Positions 37,415 to 46,162 of a stretch of DNA of 64,000 nucleotides are shown here, piece after piece; positions within the stretch are counted from its first letter, which is position 1, and each line of letters opens with the position of its first letter. The DNA is taken from the NCBI GenBank assembly GCA_004297935.1, contig SCRE01000010.1, positions 335,501 to 399,500 on the forward strand, written 5' to 3'. The notes beneath the pieces were generated by a model that did no database searches, was not told the origin of the DNA, and saw only the letters and a program-made list of their open reading frames with translations. The stretch is from Microbacteriaceae bacterium. GTDB lineage: Bacteria > Actinomycetota > Actinomycetes > Actinomycetales > Microbacteriaceae. The translations under genes were made by a program, and so were the position numbers.

Positions 37415-38085
37415 GAGCGCCGCCGAAACGTGACGATCGTTCCCGGGCTCAGAAGCGCAGCGGGGTCGCGCTTCGGATCCCAGAGCAGGGCATCCGTTCT
37501 GCCGATCAACTGCCAACCACCGGGTCCGCTCCGCGGATACACGCCGCTGAATTCGCCGGCGAGCCCGACGGCGCCGGCAGGAACCGTCGTGCGGGCCTGT
37601 TCACGCCGCGGAACGACCAACCGATCGTGGTCGGTGACGAGATAGCCGAAGCCGAGCGCGAAGCCGCCGAAGGCGACCCGCCACGGCGTGCCGGTGTGCA
37701 GGTCGATGACCTCGTTCACACTCAGTCCCAGAAAGGCGGCGACCTCCGGCAGATCTTCGCCGTCGTAGTCGACGTCGATCGTGACGGCGCGCACCGGGTC
37801 GTGGCTGGGTGTACCCGTCGGCGCTGCGTGCGCCAGCGGAAGCGGCGCACGCAGCGAGGAGTGACGCAGCTCATCCCGCGCACCGGTGATCCACGCGCGG
37901 GTGGTTTCCAGCGGCATCCGGCGCGGGTCGACGAGAACGGCAACGGTGCGGGCAGCCGGGACGACGTCGAGCACGCCCGCGGGGCGGGTCGCCTCCAGCG
38001 CTTCGTGCAGCGCCAGCACGTCGCCGAGCGTGTCGAGTTCCGCCAGCACCGCTCGATCGCCGTATGGAAGCAGCCGCAGGCTCAC
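37411..38085 (-). CDS. pxpB: 5-oxoprolinase subunit PxpB (KipI-like)
   Basis: A 224-residue subunit that partners PxpC. Blocks: LLPYGDRAVLAELD, VDYDGEDLPEVAAFLGLSVN, HTGTPWRVAFGGFALGFGYL, EFSGVYPRSGPGGWQLIGRT and LLSPGTIVTFR. These are the KipI/AHS1 signature. The start GTG 38085 overlaps the pxpA stop (GTGA). Role follows from the family and from the operon context. Confidence 0.93.
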   Translation of the reverse strand: MSLRLLPYGDRAVLAELDTLGDVLALHEALEATRPAGVLDVVPAARTVAVLVDPRRMPLETTRAWITGARDELRHSSLRAPLPLAHAAPTGTPSHDPVRAVTIDVDYDGEDLPEVAAFLGLSVNEVIDLHTGTPWRVAFGGFALGFGYLVTDHDRLVVPRREQARTTVPAGAVGLAGEFSGVYPRSGPGGWQLIGRTDALLWDPKRDPAALLSPGTIVTFRRRS

Positions 38086-38858
38086 GCGAACGCCTCGATC
38101 CGGATGTCCGCCTCCTCAAGCCCTGCACGCACGGCACGGGCCATGGCGACGGCGCCCGCGCTGTCGCCATGCACGCAGAGCGAGTCGACGGCGATCGGGA
38201 TCGTCGACCCGTCGTCCGCGACGACCACCCCGTCGGTGACCATGGCGACGGCTCGGCGCGCAACCTCGGCCACACCGCCCTGAGCCGAGCCCCCGAGCAC
38301 CGCCCCGGGCTGCGAGCGCGGCACGAGCGAGCCATCCGCTCGATAACCGCGATCCACGAAAGCCTCGCTGACGAACGGTATTCCGCGTGCCTGCGCAGCC
38401 GACGCAATCGCCGAGCCGGCGAGCCCGAGCACGGAAAGCCCACCACCGAAGTCGCGCACGGCGTCGGCGACGGCTGAGGCCTGCACGGCATCCGTCACGA
38501 TGCGGTTGTAGAGCGCGCCGTGCGGCTTCACGTATGACACCGACGCGCCGACGGATGCCGCGATCCCCGCCAACGCCGCCAACTGATAGAGCACGTCGCC
38601 GTAGAGCTCGCCGGGCGGCATGTCCATCGCCCGCCGGCCGAAACCCGCCAGGTCCCGATAGGCGATGTGTGCTCCAACGGCGACGCCGTTGTCTGCCGCC
38701 GTGCGGCAGCAGGAGAGCATCGTCAGCGGGTCGCCGGCGTGGAAGCCGCACGCGATGCTCGCGCTGGTCACAACGGCGAGCATGGCTGCGTCGTCGCCGA
38801 GGCGCCAGGCACCGAACGACTCCCCCAGGTCGCTGTTGAGATCGATCGAGTGCGCCAT
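38082..38858 (-). CDS. pxpA: 5-oxoprolinase subunit PxpA (LamB/YcsF)
   Basis: A 258-residue subunit carrying the TIM-barrel-like LamB/YcsF domain. Blocks: IDLNSDLGESFGAWRLGDDA (5-24), SASIACGFHAGDPLTM, GAHIAYRDLAGFGRRAMDM, YVKPHGALYNRIV and SEAFVDRGYRADGSLVPR. First gene of the oxoprolinase operon. ATG 38858 follows GAGGT closely. Its likely substrate is 5-oxoproline from damaged glutamine or peptide turnover. Confidence 0.95.
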   Translation of the reverse strand: MAHSIDLNSDLGESFGAWRLGDDAAMLAVVTSASIACGFHAGDPLTMLSCCRTAADNGVAVGAHIAYRDLAGFGRRAMDMPPGELYGDVLYQLAALAGIAASVGASVSYVKPHGALYNRIVTDAVQASAVADAVRDFGGGLSVLGLAGSAIASAAQARGIPFVSEAFVDRGYRADGSLVPRSQPGAVLGGSAQGGVAEVARRAVAMVTDGVVVADDGSTIPIAVDSLCVHGDSAGAVAMARAVRAGLEEADIRIEAFA

Positions 38859-38942
38859 ACCTCATTGTCTCGCCGACGTCTCAATTTGTGCCGATAGCTG
38901 AGCGTCGCGCCGGCGGCGACCCGGCAGGCCGGGGGTAGAACG

Positions 38943-39026
38943 GCACCGCAGGACAGCGCGGTAAGACAGCACCGTAGCACCGTAGCACCGTAGGACCGTA
39001 GGACAGTGCCGTAGGTAGGACAGGAG
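38943..39026. repeat. Microrepeats of CACCGTAG type
   Basis: Between pxpA and the TPR gene, 8-10 bp units ending in GTAG recur (CACCGTAG three times in a row, then GACCGTAG and GTGCCGTAGGTAGGACAG). Probably slippage. No spacers or palindromes suggest CRISPR. The rest of the 252-bp gap shows nothing I can name. Confidence 0.6.
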
Positions 39027-39110
39027 AGCACGGCGCGGCACCACCGTGGATTCGGGCGACGCGCGCGAGCCGGGGCGACCAACGGCATCCGACTGCTTAC
39101 CCTGGGAGCG

Positions 39111-39740
39111 ATGACTGTGATCCTCGGGATTGATTCCACCACGCTGCGCGATCGCGTCGACCTGCTCGAGGTCGGCCACCGACTCGACGAACTCGGCGAG
39201 ATGCGCAATCTGGATGCCCTGTGCGAGCGAGCCTGGCTGCTCACCCTCGGCGGGCGGCTCGACGACGCACTCGACGCGGCGAATCAGGCCTTCCGGCTCG
39301 CGCGGTTCACAGGCGATCGCAAGGACATCATCCGCCCCCGGATTCTGCGCGCACAGGTGCTGCAGCACGCCACAAAGTATGCGGATGCGACTGCCGAGCT
39401 CAACGCGTGCGTCACCGAGGCCCATGCCCAGGACTGGCGTGCCCTCGAGGCCGTCGCACTGCATCGGCGCGGCCTCGTCTCGTTCGATCAGGCGCTGTAC
39501 GCGGAGGCGTTGGCGGATTTTCGCGCGGCGGTGAAACTGCGGGAGATGCTCGGTGTGCCCGCAGACCGGATGGAGAACATGCTGATCGCCGTCGCCGTCG
39601 CCGAGTCCTTCCTCGACGAGCAGGTCACAGGCGAAGCGGCCGACGGCGACACGCACGAGGTCAGGCCGGCGAATGTCGGGCCCGGCGCCGGCGGGCGGGG
39701 CGCCGGCGAGCCGGGACTGAGCGGGTCGAGCGCGCTCTGA
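39111..39740 (+). CDS. TPR-like protein
   Basis: A 209-residue cytoplasmic protein. Residues about 10-165 form helical hairpins with TPR-like spacing (LDALCERAWLLTLGGRLDDA, ILRAQVLQHATKYADATAEL, AVALHRRGLVSFDQALYAEA). The C-terminal ~35 residues are Gly/Ala/Pro-rich (NVGPGAGGRGAGEPG). No enzyme motif is seen. It may be a scaffold protein. ATG 39111 follows GGGAGCG. It precedes sprT by 91 bp. Confidence 0.7.
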   Translation: MTVILGIDSTTLRDRVDLLEVGHRLDELGEMRNLDALCERAWLLTLGGRLDDALDAANQAFRLARFTGDRKDIIRPRILRAQVLQHATKYADATAELNACVTEAHAQDWRALEAVALHRRGLVSFDQALYAEALADFRAAVKLREMLGVPADRMENMLIAVAVAESFLDEQVTGEAADGDTHEVRPANVGPGAGGRGAGEPGLSGSSAL

Positions 39741-39831
39741 CTGTCCCCTCACAGTGCGCGCACGGCGGCGGATGTCGACAGCTGGGCCTCGGCACCGATC
39801 TCGCGTCGTCCGCTCGCGCTATCCTCGGCTC

Positions 39832-40347
39832 ATGGCGGATCTGAATTCGGTGCGGCGGTGGGCGGGTGCCCTGATCGCGCTGCATCTGGACCCCTCGGTG
39901 TGGTCGTTCGGGTTTGACAACGCCAAGACGCGGGCGGGGCAGTGCAATTACACGGCCAAGCGCATCACGGTGTCACGCTATCTTGCGGCGCGGTATGAAG
40001 ACGACGAGATCCATCAGATCCTGCTGCACGAGGTTGCACACGCTCTGGCCGGCTCACGGTCGGGGCACGGTCCGCGGTGGCGTGCAATTGCCGACGACCT
40101 CGGCTACGAGGGCAAACGGCTGCACGACGGGTCGATAGCCGACGAACTGGCACCGTGGATCGGCCGCTGCCCGAATGGTCATCTGCACTACCGCTATCGC
40201 AAGCCTGCGCGCGCTCTGTCGTGCGGAGTCTGCTCAAAACGGTTCTCCGCCGCCAACCTGATCGAGTGGCGACACCGCGAGATCAGGTCGTCGGGACGTC
40301 GCAGTCATATCGCGGTCACGTCATTGTCAAGCGGTGACTGGCAATAG
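39832..40347 (+). CDS. SprT-like zinc metalloprotease domain protein
   Basis: A 171-residue protein. The HExxH zinc site is in ILLHEVAHALAG (about 64-75) with a downstream His (SGHGPRWRAI). A C-terminal zinc ribbon follows (GRCPNGHLHYRYRK, then LSCGVCSKRF). This is the SprT/Spartan-like architecture, linked in eukaryotes to DNA-protein crosslink repair; the bacterial role is not settled. ATG 39832 is chosen as the first Met of the conserved region. Confidence 0.85.
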   Translation: MADLNSVRRWAGALIALHLDPSVWSFGFDNAKTRAGQCNYTAKRITVSRYLAARYEDDEIHQILLHEVAHALAGSRSGHGPRWRAIADDLGYEGKRLHDGSIADELAPWIGRCPNGHLHYRYRKPARALSCGVCSKRFSAANLIEWRHREIRSSGRRSHIAVTSLSSGDWQ

Positions 40348-40361
40348 CGGTTACCTGGCTA

Positions 40362-40410
40362 CAGTGCTCATCACCTGACGGCAGTGCTCGTCACCTGACG
40401 GCAGTGCTCA
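40362..40410. repeat. 20-bp tandem repeat between convergent genes
   Basis: Units start at 40362, 40382 and 40402 (CAGTGCTCATCACCTGACGG, the second with one change, the third truncated). They lie between the stops of sprT and the DUF427 gene. Confidence 0.9.
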
Positions 40411-40414
40411 ACCG

Positions 40415-40717
40415 TCAGTCGACGACCCGCACTTCTTTCCAGAATGCGACGTAGTCCGAGAAGTCCTTGCCGACTCGGTCGAATGCGGTCGGATACGGGG
40501 TCGGGTAGCTCCAGGCGCGATCCTGCAGCAGCACTCCGCCGGAGCGAATGCTGAAGTATTGGCACTCACCCTTCCACGGGCAGGTGTACGGCGTCGCGCT
40601 CTTCTGCAGCAGTCCGTCTTTCACGCTGTCCGGCGGAAAGTACCAATTGCCCTCGATCGAGATCAGTTCGTCTTTCGGCGCCTCGGCGAGGACGACATCG
40701 TTCAGCACAGCTTTCAT
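40415..40717 (-). CDS. DUF427 domain protein
   Basis: A 100-residue protein that is the DUF427 domain alone: MKAVLNDVVLAEAPKDELIS, then GNWYFPPDSV and CPWKGECQYFSI, then TAFDRVGKDFSDYVAFW. The family adopts a compact beta fold and has unknown function. ATG 40717 has GGAGG eight bases upstream. It converges with sprT and shares a short repeat-filled gap with it. Confidence 0.9.
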   Translation of the reverse strand: MKAVLNDVVLAEAPKDELISIEGNWYFPPDSVKDGLLQKSATPYTCPWKGECQYFSIRSGGVLLQDRAWSYPTPYPTAFDRVGKDFSDYVAFWKEVRVVD

Positions 40718-40866
40718 CACATGAACCTCCGTGGGTGTGAACGCTGCGCGCGTCAGCGGAATTCCGCACAAAAGCTCGCAGTCGTGTTGCTCTGTTGTGC
40801 GGTCGAGAACTGCCGGCTGTGTCCGAACACGACGTGTCGCGGCGGCAAGCTCGGGCTCTGGCGACC

Positions 40867-41646
40867 TCAGCCCCCGACGAAGGCACCGTCGCGGAGCACG
40901 GGGACGGTGTCGGAGACGTCCAGTTGCGCGGCGAGTTCGACATCCGCTCGTTGGCCGTCCTCGATCAATTGCTGCCCGCTGACGGATGCGGTGAGCAGAT
41001 GACCGGTCGCCCGCGCGAGCCCGGTGTACGCCGCGCAGGCGGCGGCCGCCTCCGGCGAGCAGTAGTCGATGCCGACCGTGGCGAGCGCGTCGACGACCGC
41101 ACCGGCGGTGAGCAGGTCTTCGACACAGAACCGCGTCGTGCCGTCGGCGCGCACCTCGCCGGCTGCGACGATGGCGACGCGGAGGCGAGTGCCGCGCTCG
41201 GCCTGCTGTGAGAGGATCCAGCGGGCGACAGCGGTGCGATTGCGCAGAGTGGCCGCCACGACGGGCACGCCGAACACGGCGGCCGACGCGCACACGCGAG
41301 AGCCGTTGAGCGACGGCATCAGCACCCGCGTCAACGGCGCGATTCCGGCAACAGACTCAGGGGTGATACTCGACGGTGACAGTGAGACGCCTGGCTCGCC
41401 GCGCGGTTTGCCGAGCGCCGCGCCGGCGGCACCCGCGGCATCCGCTGCGCTGCCCTGCCCGGAGTGCGGCAGCACGGCGAGCCCGTGCGCGACGGCCAAC
41501 TCGATCGTCGTCGTGAATGAGATCGCGTCGACGACGACGATGACGCCGGCGTCCGGCGCGATGGAGTTCAGGCCCTCGACGGCCCAGTCGAACCGCACCT
41601 CATATCTGCTCTGCGTGAGGGTTTCGACGGGACGAGGGGCGACCAT
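40867..41646 (-). CDS. comB: 2-phosphosulfolactate phosphatase family protein (ComB-like)
   Basis: A 259-residue cytoplasmic protein. ComB family blocks: VIVVVDAISFTTTIELAVAH, LMPSLNGSRVCASA, VVAATLRNRTAVARWIL and GTTRFCVEDLLTAGAVVDAL. In methanogens ComB makes sulfolactate for coenzyme M; actinobacteria lack that pathway, so the native substrate is unclear. ATG 41646. It sits between the DUF427 and helD genes, with 149 and 188 bp gaps that show no genes. Confidence 0.82.
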   Translation of the reverse strand: MVAPRPVETLTQSRYEVRFDWAVEGLNSIAPDAGVIVVVDAISFTTTIELAVAHGLAVLPHSGQGSAADAAGAAGAALGKPRGEPGVSLSPSSITPESVAGIAPLTRVLMPSLNGSRVCASAAVFGVPVVAATLRNRTAVARWILSQQAERGTRLRVAIVAAGEVRADGTTRFCVEDLLTAGAVVDALATVGIDYCSPEAAAACAAYTGLARATGHLLTASVSGQQLIEDGQRADVELAAQLDVSDTVPVLRDGAFVGG

Positions 41647-41834
41647 CGTGCAATGGTAGCGTGCACCGGGTAGCGTGCCGGTCCCGCCCGCGCAACAACA
41701 GGTCTGTTCGCTGTTTCAGATGCGCCTCAGCCGAGTCGGCTCCGAAAGGGCGATGACATGGACGTCGGGCCCACGACGAGCGGCACCCGGGCGCCACTTG
41801 TCGCCGACGGCGTGAGACGACCGGAGCGCGCGTA

Positions 41835-44162
41835 TCAGGGGCGCACAAGCGTCAAGCGTTGCGTAGGCCGGGTCATCGCGACATACAGCGCGGATGCGCC
41901 GCGCGGCGACTCTGCGACCAGCGCAGCCGGATCGGCCAACACCACGGCGTCGAACTCGAGGCCCTTCGCCTCACGCGCCGTCAACACCGCAATCGGGCGG
42001 CCGAGGCCGACGGCGCCGAGACCCACACTGCCGCCGAACGCATCGACCAGCGCCGAGTATTCCTCGGCGACGAGCGCAATCGGCGCGATCACGGCGAGCG
42101 TCCCCGAATCATCCAGCTCGCGATCCGCCCGCACGGCTTCGACGGTCGCAGCGGCGAGCACGCGCGCAGCGTCCGCCGCACCCGCCCCCACGCCCGCAAC
42201 GGTTGCCGCCTCGACGGCCCGGATCGGCCAGTCGCCCTCACGCACAGCGCGCGTCGGCGTGACCGGCAGCCCGTGTTCGCGCGCGAACCGCTCGGCCTCG
42301 CGGGTGATCTGCGCGGGCGTGCGGTAGTTCACCGTCAGCTCTTCGAGTCGCCAGTTCTCGCCGAACAGCGGCTGCAGCGCCCCGGCCCAGCTCGTCGCAC
42401 CCGCGGCAGAACTGACCTGCGCGATGTCGCCGACAATCGTGAACGACCGCATCGGGTCCCGTCGCACGAGCAGTCGCCACTGCATCGGCGAGAGTTCTTG
42501 CGCCTCGTCGACGACGATGTGCCCGTAGGTCCAACTGCGGTCGGCCGCGGCCCGCTCCGCCGTCGATGCGCGTGCGTCTTGTTCCGCGAAGTCGTCCGCG
42601 AGCTGTGCGGCGGAAACCAGCCCCTTCACCCGCATGTTGCGGATGGCGTTGCTCGCGTTCTCGATGTCCCGCTCGCGTTGCTGCTTGCGGACGTGCGCTG
42701 CGGCGTCCGGTGCATCGGGGGCGTCGCCGAGCAACTCGGCGGCCTCGTCCAACAGCGGCACGTCGCTGATCGTGAACGCCGCATCTCGGGGGCGGCTGAG
42801 CAGGGCACGTTGGGTCGGCGTCCAGCGCGGGGTCAGCTCGGCGAGCCAGTCCGGCCGCGCGTACAGGTCGCGGATCAGCTTCTCGGCGCTCAGCGGCAAC
42901 CAGGCCGTGTTCAACAGCACGCGCACGTCGGGTGCGGTGCGCAGATCTTCGCGCAGGTCGGCACGGTCGGCGTCGTCGATCGTCGACCCGGATGCGCGCA
43001 ATTGATCCGCCAATTGCGTCGTCAGGTCGTCCAGCGCCTGCCGCACGAACGTCACGCGCGCCACATTGTGCGGTTTGCCGCTGCGCTGCGCGCGCTGGAT
43101 GGCGCGCGCGACCAGCTGCGGATGCACCTGCAGCGTGTCCGCATTCACCCGCACGGTCTGCACGTCCGCCGGCACACGCTGCCGGGAGCGCACCGCCTGG
43201 GCGATCAGCCGCGCCATCTGGGGCGCGCCCTTGATTGCGGCGACATCCGGGGAGTCGTCCTCCGTCGCATCCACGCCGGGGTAGAGCCCGCCAAGCGTCT
43301 GCATCACGACACCGGTCTCGCCGAGCGACGGCAGTACGGCTTCGATGTAGCGCAGGAACGCGCTCGACGGGCCGACGACCAGCACGCCCGACTTACTCAG
43401 CCGCTCCCGATTCGCATACAACAGGTAGGCCGCGCGGTGCAGTGCGACGGCGGTCTTGCCGGTGCCCGGCCCGCCCTGAACGACGAGCGCGCCGCGGATG
43501 TCCGCCCGGATGATCCGGTCCTGTTCGGCCTGAATCGTCGCGACGATGTCATGCATGTGCCCGGTGCGTTGCGCCGTGAGCGATGCCAGCAGTGCACCCT
43601 CGCCCTGTATCACGATGTCGGAACTGCCGGCGGACGCCACGGTTCCGGATGCGCCGCCGCGCGAGTCCGCGCCGCTCCCGGCCAGCAGGGTCGAGTCGAA
43701 CACCTCGTCGTCGATGCGGACGACGTCCCGATCCTGCATGGTCAGGTGTCGCCGAGCCCGTACGCCCATCGGGGTGCCGGCTGTCGCCTGGTAGAAGGCG
43801 CTGGCCTGCGGCGCCCGCCAGTCGACGAGCACCGTGTGTTGATCCTCGTCGCGAAGTCCGATTCGTCCGACGTAGCGAACGGCGTCGCTCGCGTCGGCGG
43901 CGCCGTCCGAGCTTTCGAGCAGAAGTCGACCGAAGACCAGTCGGGCATCCACGTCGCGCAGCTGGCTGAGGCGGTCCTCGTGCAGGCGGGCGAATGCATC
44001 CCGTTCGCTGCGGGCTTGATGGTTGCCGCCGACGTTCTGCCGGCGCACCTCGACCAAGCGCCGTTCGGTGTCGCGGGTCAACGCGTCCAGACGCGCGTAG
44101 AGGTCTGCGACGATGCGACGCTCCCGGTCAAGCTCGGCGTTCGCCCTGTTGATCCCGGTCAC
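41835..44162 (-). CDS. helD: RNA polymerase recycling helicase-like motor HelD (HelR-like)
   Basis: A 775-residue UvrD-like ATPase. The N-terminal ~75 residues are a charged coiled-coil arm (LDRERRIVADLYARLDALTR) that in the family enters the polymerase secondary channel. Walker A is GGPGTGKT (230-237), Walker B region HIVVDEAQELSPMQW, motif III/IV FTIVGDIAQVSSAAGATSW, and C-terminal VLTAREAKGLEFDAVVLADP with LYVAMTRPTQRL. HelD releases stalled polymerase; the actinobacterial HelR branch also expels rifamycin. GTG 44162 follows GAGGGG. An 8-bp hairpin lies at 44189-44213 upstream. I do not see a clear rifamycin-associated element. Confidence 0.9.
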   Translation of the reverse strand: MTGINRANAELDRERRIVADLYARLDALTRDTERRLVEVRRQNVGGNHQARSERDAFARLHEDRLSQLRDVDARLVFGRLLLESSDGAADASDAVRYVGRIGLRDEDQHTVLVDWRAPQASAFYQATAGTPMGVRARRHLTMQDRDVVRIDDEVFDSTLLAGSGADSRGGASGTVASAGSSDIVIQGEGALLASLTAQRTGHMHDIVATIQAEQDRIIRADIRGALVVQGGPGTGKTAVALHRAAYLLYANRERLSKSGVLVVGPSSAFLRYIEAVLPSLGETGVVMQTLGGLYPGVDATEDDSPDVAAIKGAPQMARLIAQAVRSRQRVPADVQTVRVNADTLQVHPQLVARAIQRAQRSGKPHNVARVTFVRQALDDLTTQLADQLRASGSTIDDADRADLREDLRTAPDVRVLLNTAWLPLSAEKLIRDLYARPDWLAELTPRWTPTQRALLSRPRDAAFTISDVPLLDEAAELLGDAPDAPDAAAHVRKQQRERDIENASNAIRNMRVKGLVSAAQLADDFAEQDARASTAERAAADRSWTYGHIVVDEAQELSPMQWRLLVRRDPMRSFTIVGDIAQVSSAAGATSWAGALQPLFGENWRLEELTVNYRTPAQITREAERFAREHGLPVTPTRAVREGDWPIRAVEAATVAGVGAGAADAARVLAAATVEAVRADRELDDSGTLAVIAPIALVAEEYSALVDAFGGSVGLGAVGLGRPIAVLTAREAKGLEFDAVVLADPAALVAESPRGASALYVAMTRPTQRLTLVRP

Positions 44163-44188
44163 GCAGCCCCTCAGTCTTCGTCAGCCAC

Positions 44189-44213
44189 GCGCCTGCAGAC
44201 GAATCGCAGGCGC
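44189..44213 (-). promoter_or_regulatory. 8-bp inverted repeat upstream of helD
   Basis: GCGCCTGC (44189-44196) and GCAGGCGC (44206-44213) form a perfect stem with a 9-base loop, about 27-51 bp upstream of the helD start. It could be an operator or leader hairpin. Confidence 0.45.
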
Positions 44214-44245
44214 AGAATTGTGGACGACCTAGTCTAGTCGCGCCC

Positions 44246-44288
44246 GCTGACCCTGCTTACGGCCGGGCCGCTCGCAAGCAGGGTCAGC
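44246..44288 (-). terminator. Terminator hairpin at the end of the deaminase gene
   Basis: A perfect 13-bp stem GCTGACCCTGCTT/AAGCAGGGTCAGC (44246-44258 with 44276-44288). It overlaps the stop of the deaminase gene and separates it from helD. Confidence 0.85.
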
Positions 44289-44868
44289 CCCAGAAACCGG
44301 CGTGCACCTCGGCTGCCTCGGGCAACGCCGCCGGACCGGCCACGGCGATCGCGCGCCCGCCGCGCACGAACACCTCACGGCACGGCATCGCGAGGGTCGG
44401 AATGCCGGACTGCGTGCTGACCATGCGACGCAGCTCTGCTTCGGAGAGCGCGTAGACCACCCGCGCGATACCGGACCAGTAGATCGCGCCCGCGCACATC
44501 ACGCACGGCTCAGTGCTGGTGTACAGCGTGCTGGTTGCCAGCGTCGCGGCATCCAACCGGCGACCGGCCTCCCGCACCAGATTCGTCTCGGCGTGCCCGA
44601 TCGGGTCGGGTCCTGAGTTGACGGTGTTCATCGACTCGACCACAGCGCCGTCGGCGGTGACCAGGAGCGCGCCGAACGGATGATCTCCGCGCTCGCGTGC
44701 GATTCGCGCCAGCGCCACGCAGCGTCGCAGATGGCCGAGGTCCGCCGCGCTGAGATGCTCTGCGCCGAGGTGCTCTGCGCCGAGATCCACGGCGCCGAGG
44801 TGGTCTGCGCCGAGGTGCTGCGGGCTGGGGCCTGTCGCGCTGGGACTCGCCGGTTCCGGTGCCGTCAT
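44284..44868 (-). CDS. Nucleoside/cytidine-type deaminase with pentapeptide-like N-terminal repeats
   Basis: A 194-residue zinc deaminase of the guanine deaminase/TadA superfamily. The catalytic motifs are GHAETN (His and Glu, about 92-97) and TEPCVMCAGAI (two zinc Cys, about 118-128). The preceding residues about 18-46 are an array of five-residue units (HLGAD, HLGAV, DLGAE, HLGAE, HLSAA, DLGHL) resembling pentapeptide repeats, not normal for this family. The DNA repeats show as 15-bp units near 44745-44820. Substrate is uncertain (guanine or a pyrimidine). ATG 44868. Confidence 0.87.
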   Translation of the reverse strand: MTAPEPASPSATGPSPQHLGADHLGAVDLGAEHLGAEHLSAADLGHLRRCVALARIARERGDHPFGALLVTADGAVVESMNTVNSGPDPIGHAETNLVREAGRRLDAATLATSTLYTSTEPCVMCAGAIYWSGIARVVYALSEAELRRMVSTQSGIPTLAMPCREVFVRGGRAIAVAGPAALPEAAEVHAGFWG

Positions 44869-44986
44869 GCGTATCGCCTTCCCATACGGTGCACGGCATC
44901 GACATCCGACCCGCTGATCAGCACGATACGCGAGTAGCGTTCAGCAGTGAAGGCCTCGATCGACGGCCTGCGCGAAGGAGCCAACC

Positions 44987-45886
44987 ATGTCTGCATCCGT
45001 CGTTCTGATCACCGGCACCTCGTCCGGCATCGGTCTCGCCACCGCCGTCGCAGTGGCCAGAGCCGGGCACCGCGTCATCGCCACCCTGCGCAATCCCCAC
45101 AACGATCACCAGAAAGCGGATGCCCTTCGCGCCGCCGCGAGCGCGGCCGGTGTGAGCATCGACATCCGCCCGCTCGATGTGGTCGATGCCGCAGCCATCC
45201 AGAGCTGCATCGACGGCATCGCCGCCGACTACGGCCGGCTCGACGCCGTGATCAACAACGCCGGTGCCGGGCACGTCGGCACCATCGAGCTGGAATCGGT
45301 CGAGGCGGTGCGCACGGTGCTGGAGACCAATTTCTTCAGCGTCGTCACCGTCACGAAGGCAGCTTTCCCGCACCTGCGGACGGCCCACGGGCGACTGATC
45401 ACCGTCTCGAGCGTCGGCGGCGCGGTCGGTCAACCGTTCAACGAGGCGTACTGCGCGTCGAAATTCGCGGTAGAGGGCTTCATGGAATCGCTGACGCCGG
45501 TGGCTGCGACGGTCGGAGTGCGCGTCAGCCTCGTGGAACCCGGACCGGTCAGCACCGAGTTCGTCACCAACATCCGCGCCGACGCGCCCGCGATGATCGC
45601 CGCCGCGGGCGCATACGCCCCGGCGATGCTCGGCTATCTCCAACGCACGCGGCAGCAGTTCAGCAGTGCACGCGCGCAGAGTGCCGACGCCGTCGCCGCC
45701 GTCATCGTCGAGCTTCTCGCCGCGGAGGCCCCACCCGCCCGGGTGCAGACCTCGGACGCGTCATCGGCGTTCGTCGGTGTTAAACTGGCGGATCTGGACG
45801 GTTCCGCCGTGCAGACGATGACCCGGGGTTGGGTGCACCAGAACGCACCGCAGGCCACGACACCGACCGAGCCGGTGGCCGGCTGA
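44987..45886 (+). CDS. Short-chain dehydrogenase/reductase
   Basis: A 299-residue classical SDR. The cofactor motif TGTSSGIG (9-16) and NNAGAGHV are present; the catalytic Ser is in VSSVGGAVG and Tyr-x-x-x-Lys is YCASK. The Arg in ATLRNPH at the end of beta-2 favours NADPH. The length exceeds the 250-residue norm through a C-terminal tail (HQNAPQATTPTEPVAG). GAAGGAG sits six bases before ATG 44987. Substrate unknown. Confidence 0.9.
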   Translation: MSASVVLITGTSSGIGLATAVAVARAGHRVIATLRNPHNDHQKADALRAAASAAGVSIDIRPLDVVDAAAIQSCIDGIAADYGRLDAVINNAGAGHVGTIELESVEAVRTVLETNFFSVVTVTKAAFPHLRTAHGRLITVSSVGGAVGQPFNEAYCASKFAVEGFMESLTPVAATVGVRVSLVEPGPVSTEFVTNIRADAPAMIAAAGAYAPAMLGYLQRTRQQFSSARAQSADAVAAVIVELLAAEAPPARVQTSDASSAFVGVKLADLDGSAVQTMTRGWVHQNAPQATTPTEPVAG

Positions 45887-46007
45887 CACCGGCAGCACGC
45901 CGAGCAGTGAGCTGTGTGCCGCGGGCCGTGTGTCGCGTGCCGGACTGCGAGTCGCACACACCCGCGCGGCGGGGCCTGTGCAAAGTCGTCCGGTCGCACC
46001 ATTGCGG

Positions 46008-46089
46008 TGGTCGCGTAACGAGGAACGAGCGTATCGAGACCGGCTTAACAGGTCTCGATACACTCGCTAACGCTCGTTACTCGACCAAC
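46008..46089. repeat. GGTCGAGTA-type palindromic repeat (family A), intergenic
   Basis: The left arm TGGTCGCGTAACGAGGAACG and the right arm ending CGCTCGTTACTCGACCA form a near-continuous stem through GTATCGAGACC/GGTCTCGATAC around a 9-base loop. It lies 122 bp after the SDR stop and could terminate transcription in both directions. Confidence 0.9.
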
Positions 46090-46162
46090 CGGCGGCGCAT
46101 CTGCCGACAGTGCAAAAGCCCTGGGTGCGCGCGGGATGCTCGGTGCATCCGCTATGCTGGAG

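Noticed and set aside
38943..39026. GTAG microrepeats considered as a CRISPR-like array
   Set aside because: Units are 8-10 bp, without spacers or cas genes.
41758..42327. A plus-strand frame with a good GAAAGGG site before ATG 41758
   Set aside because: It runs antisense into helD, is low-complexity Ala/Ser, and matches no family I recognise.
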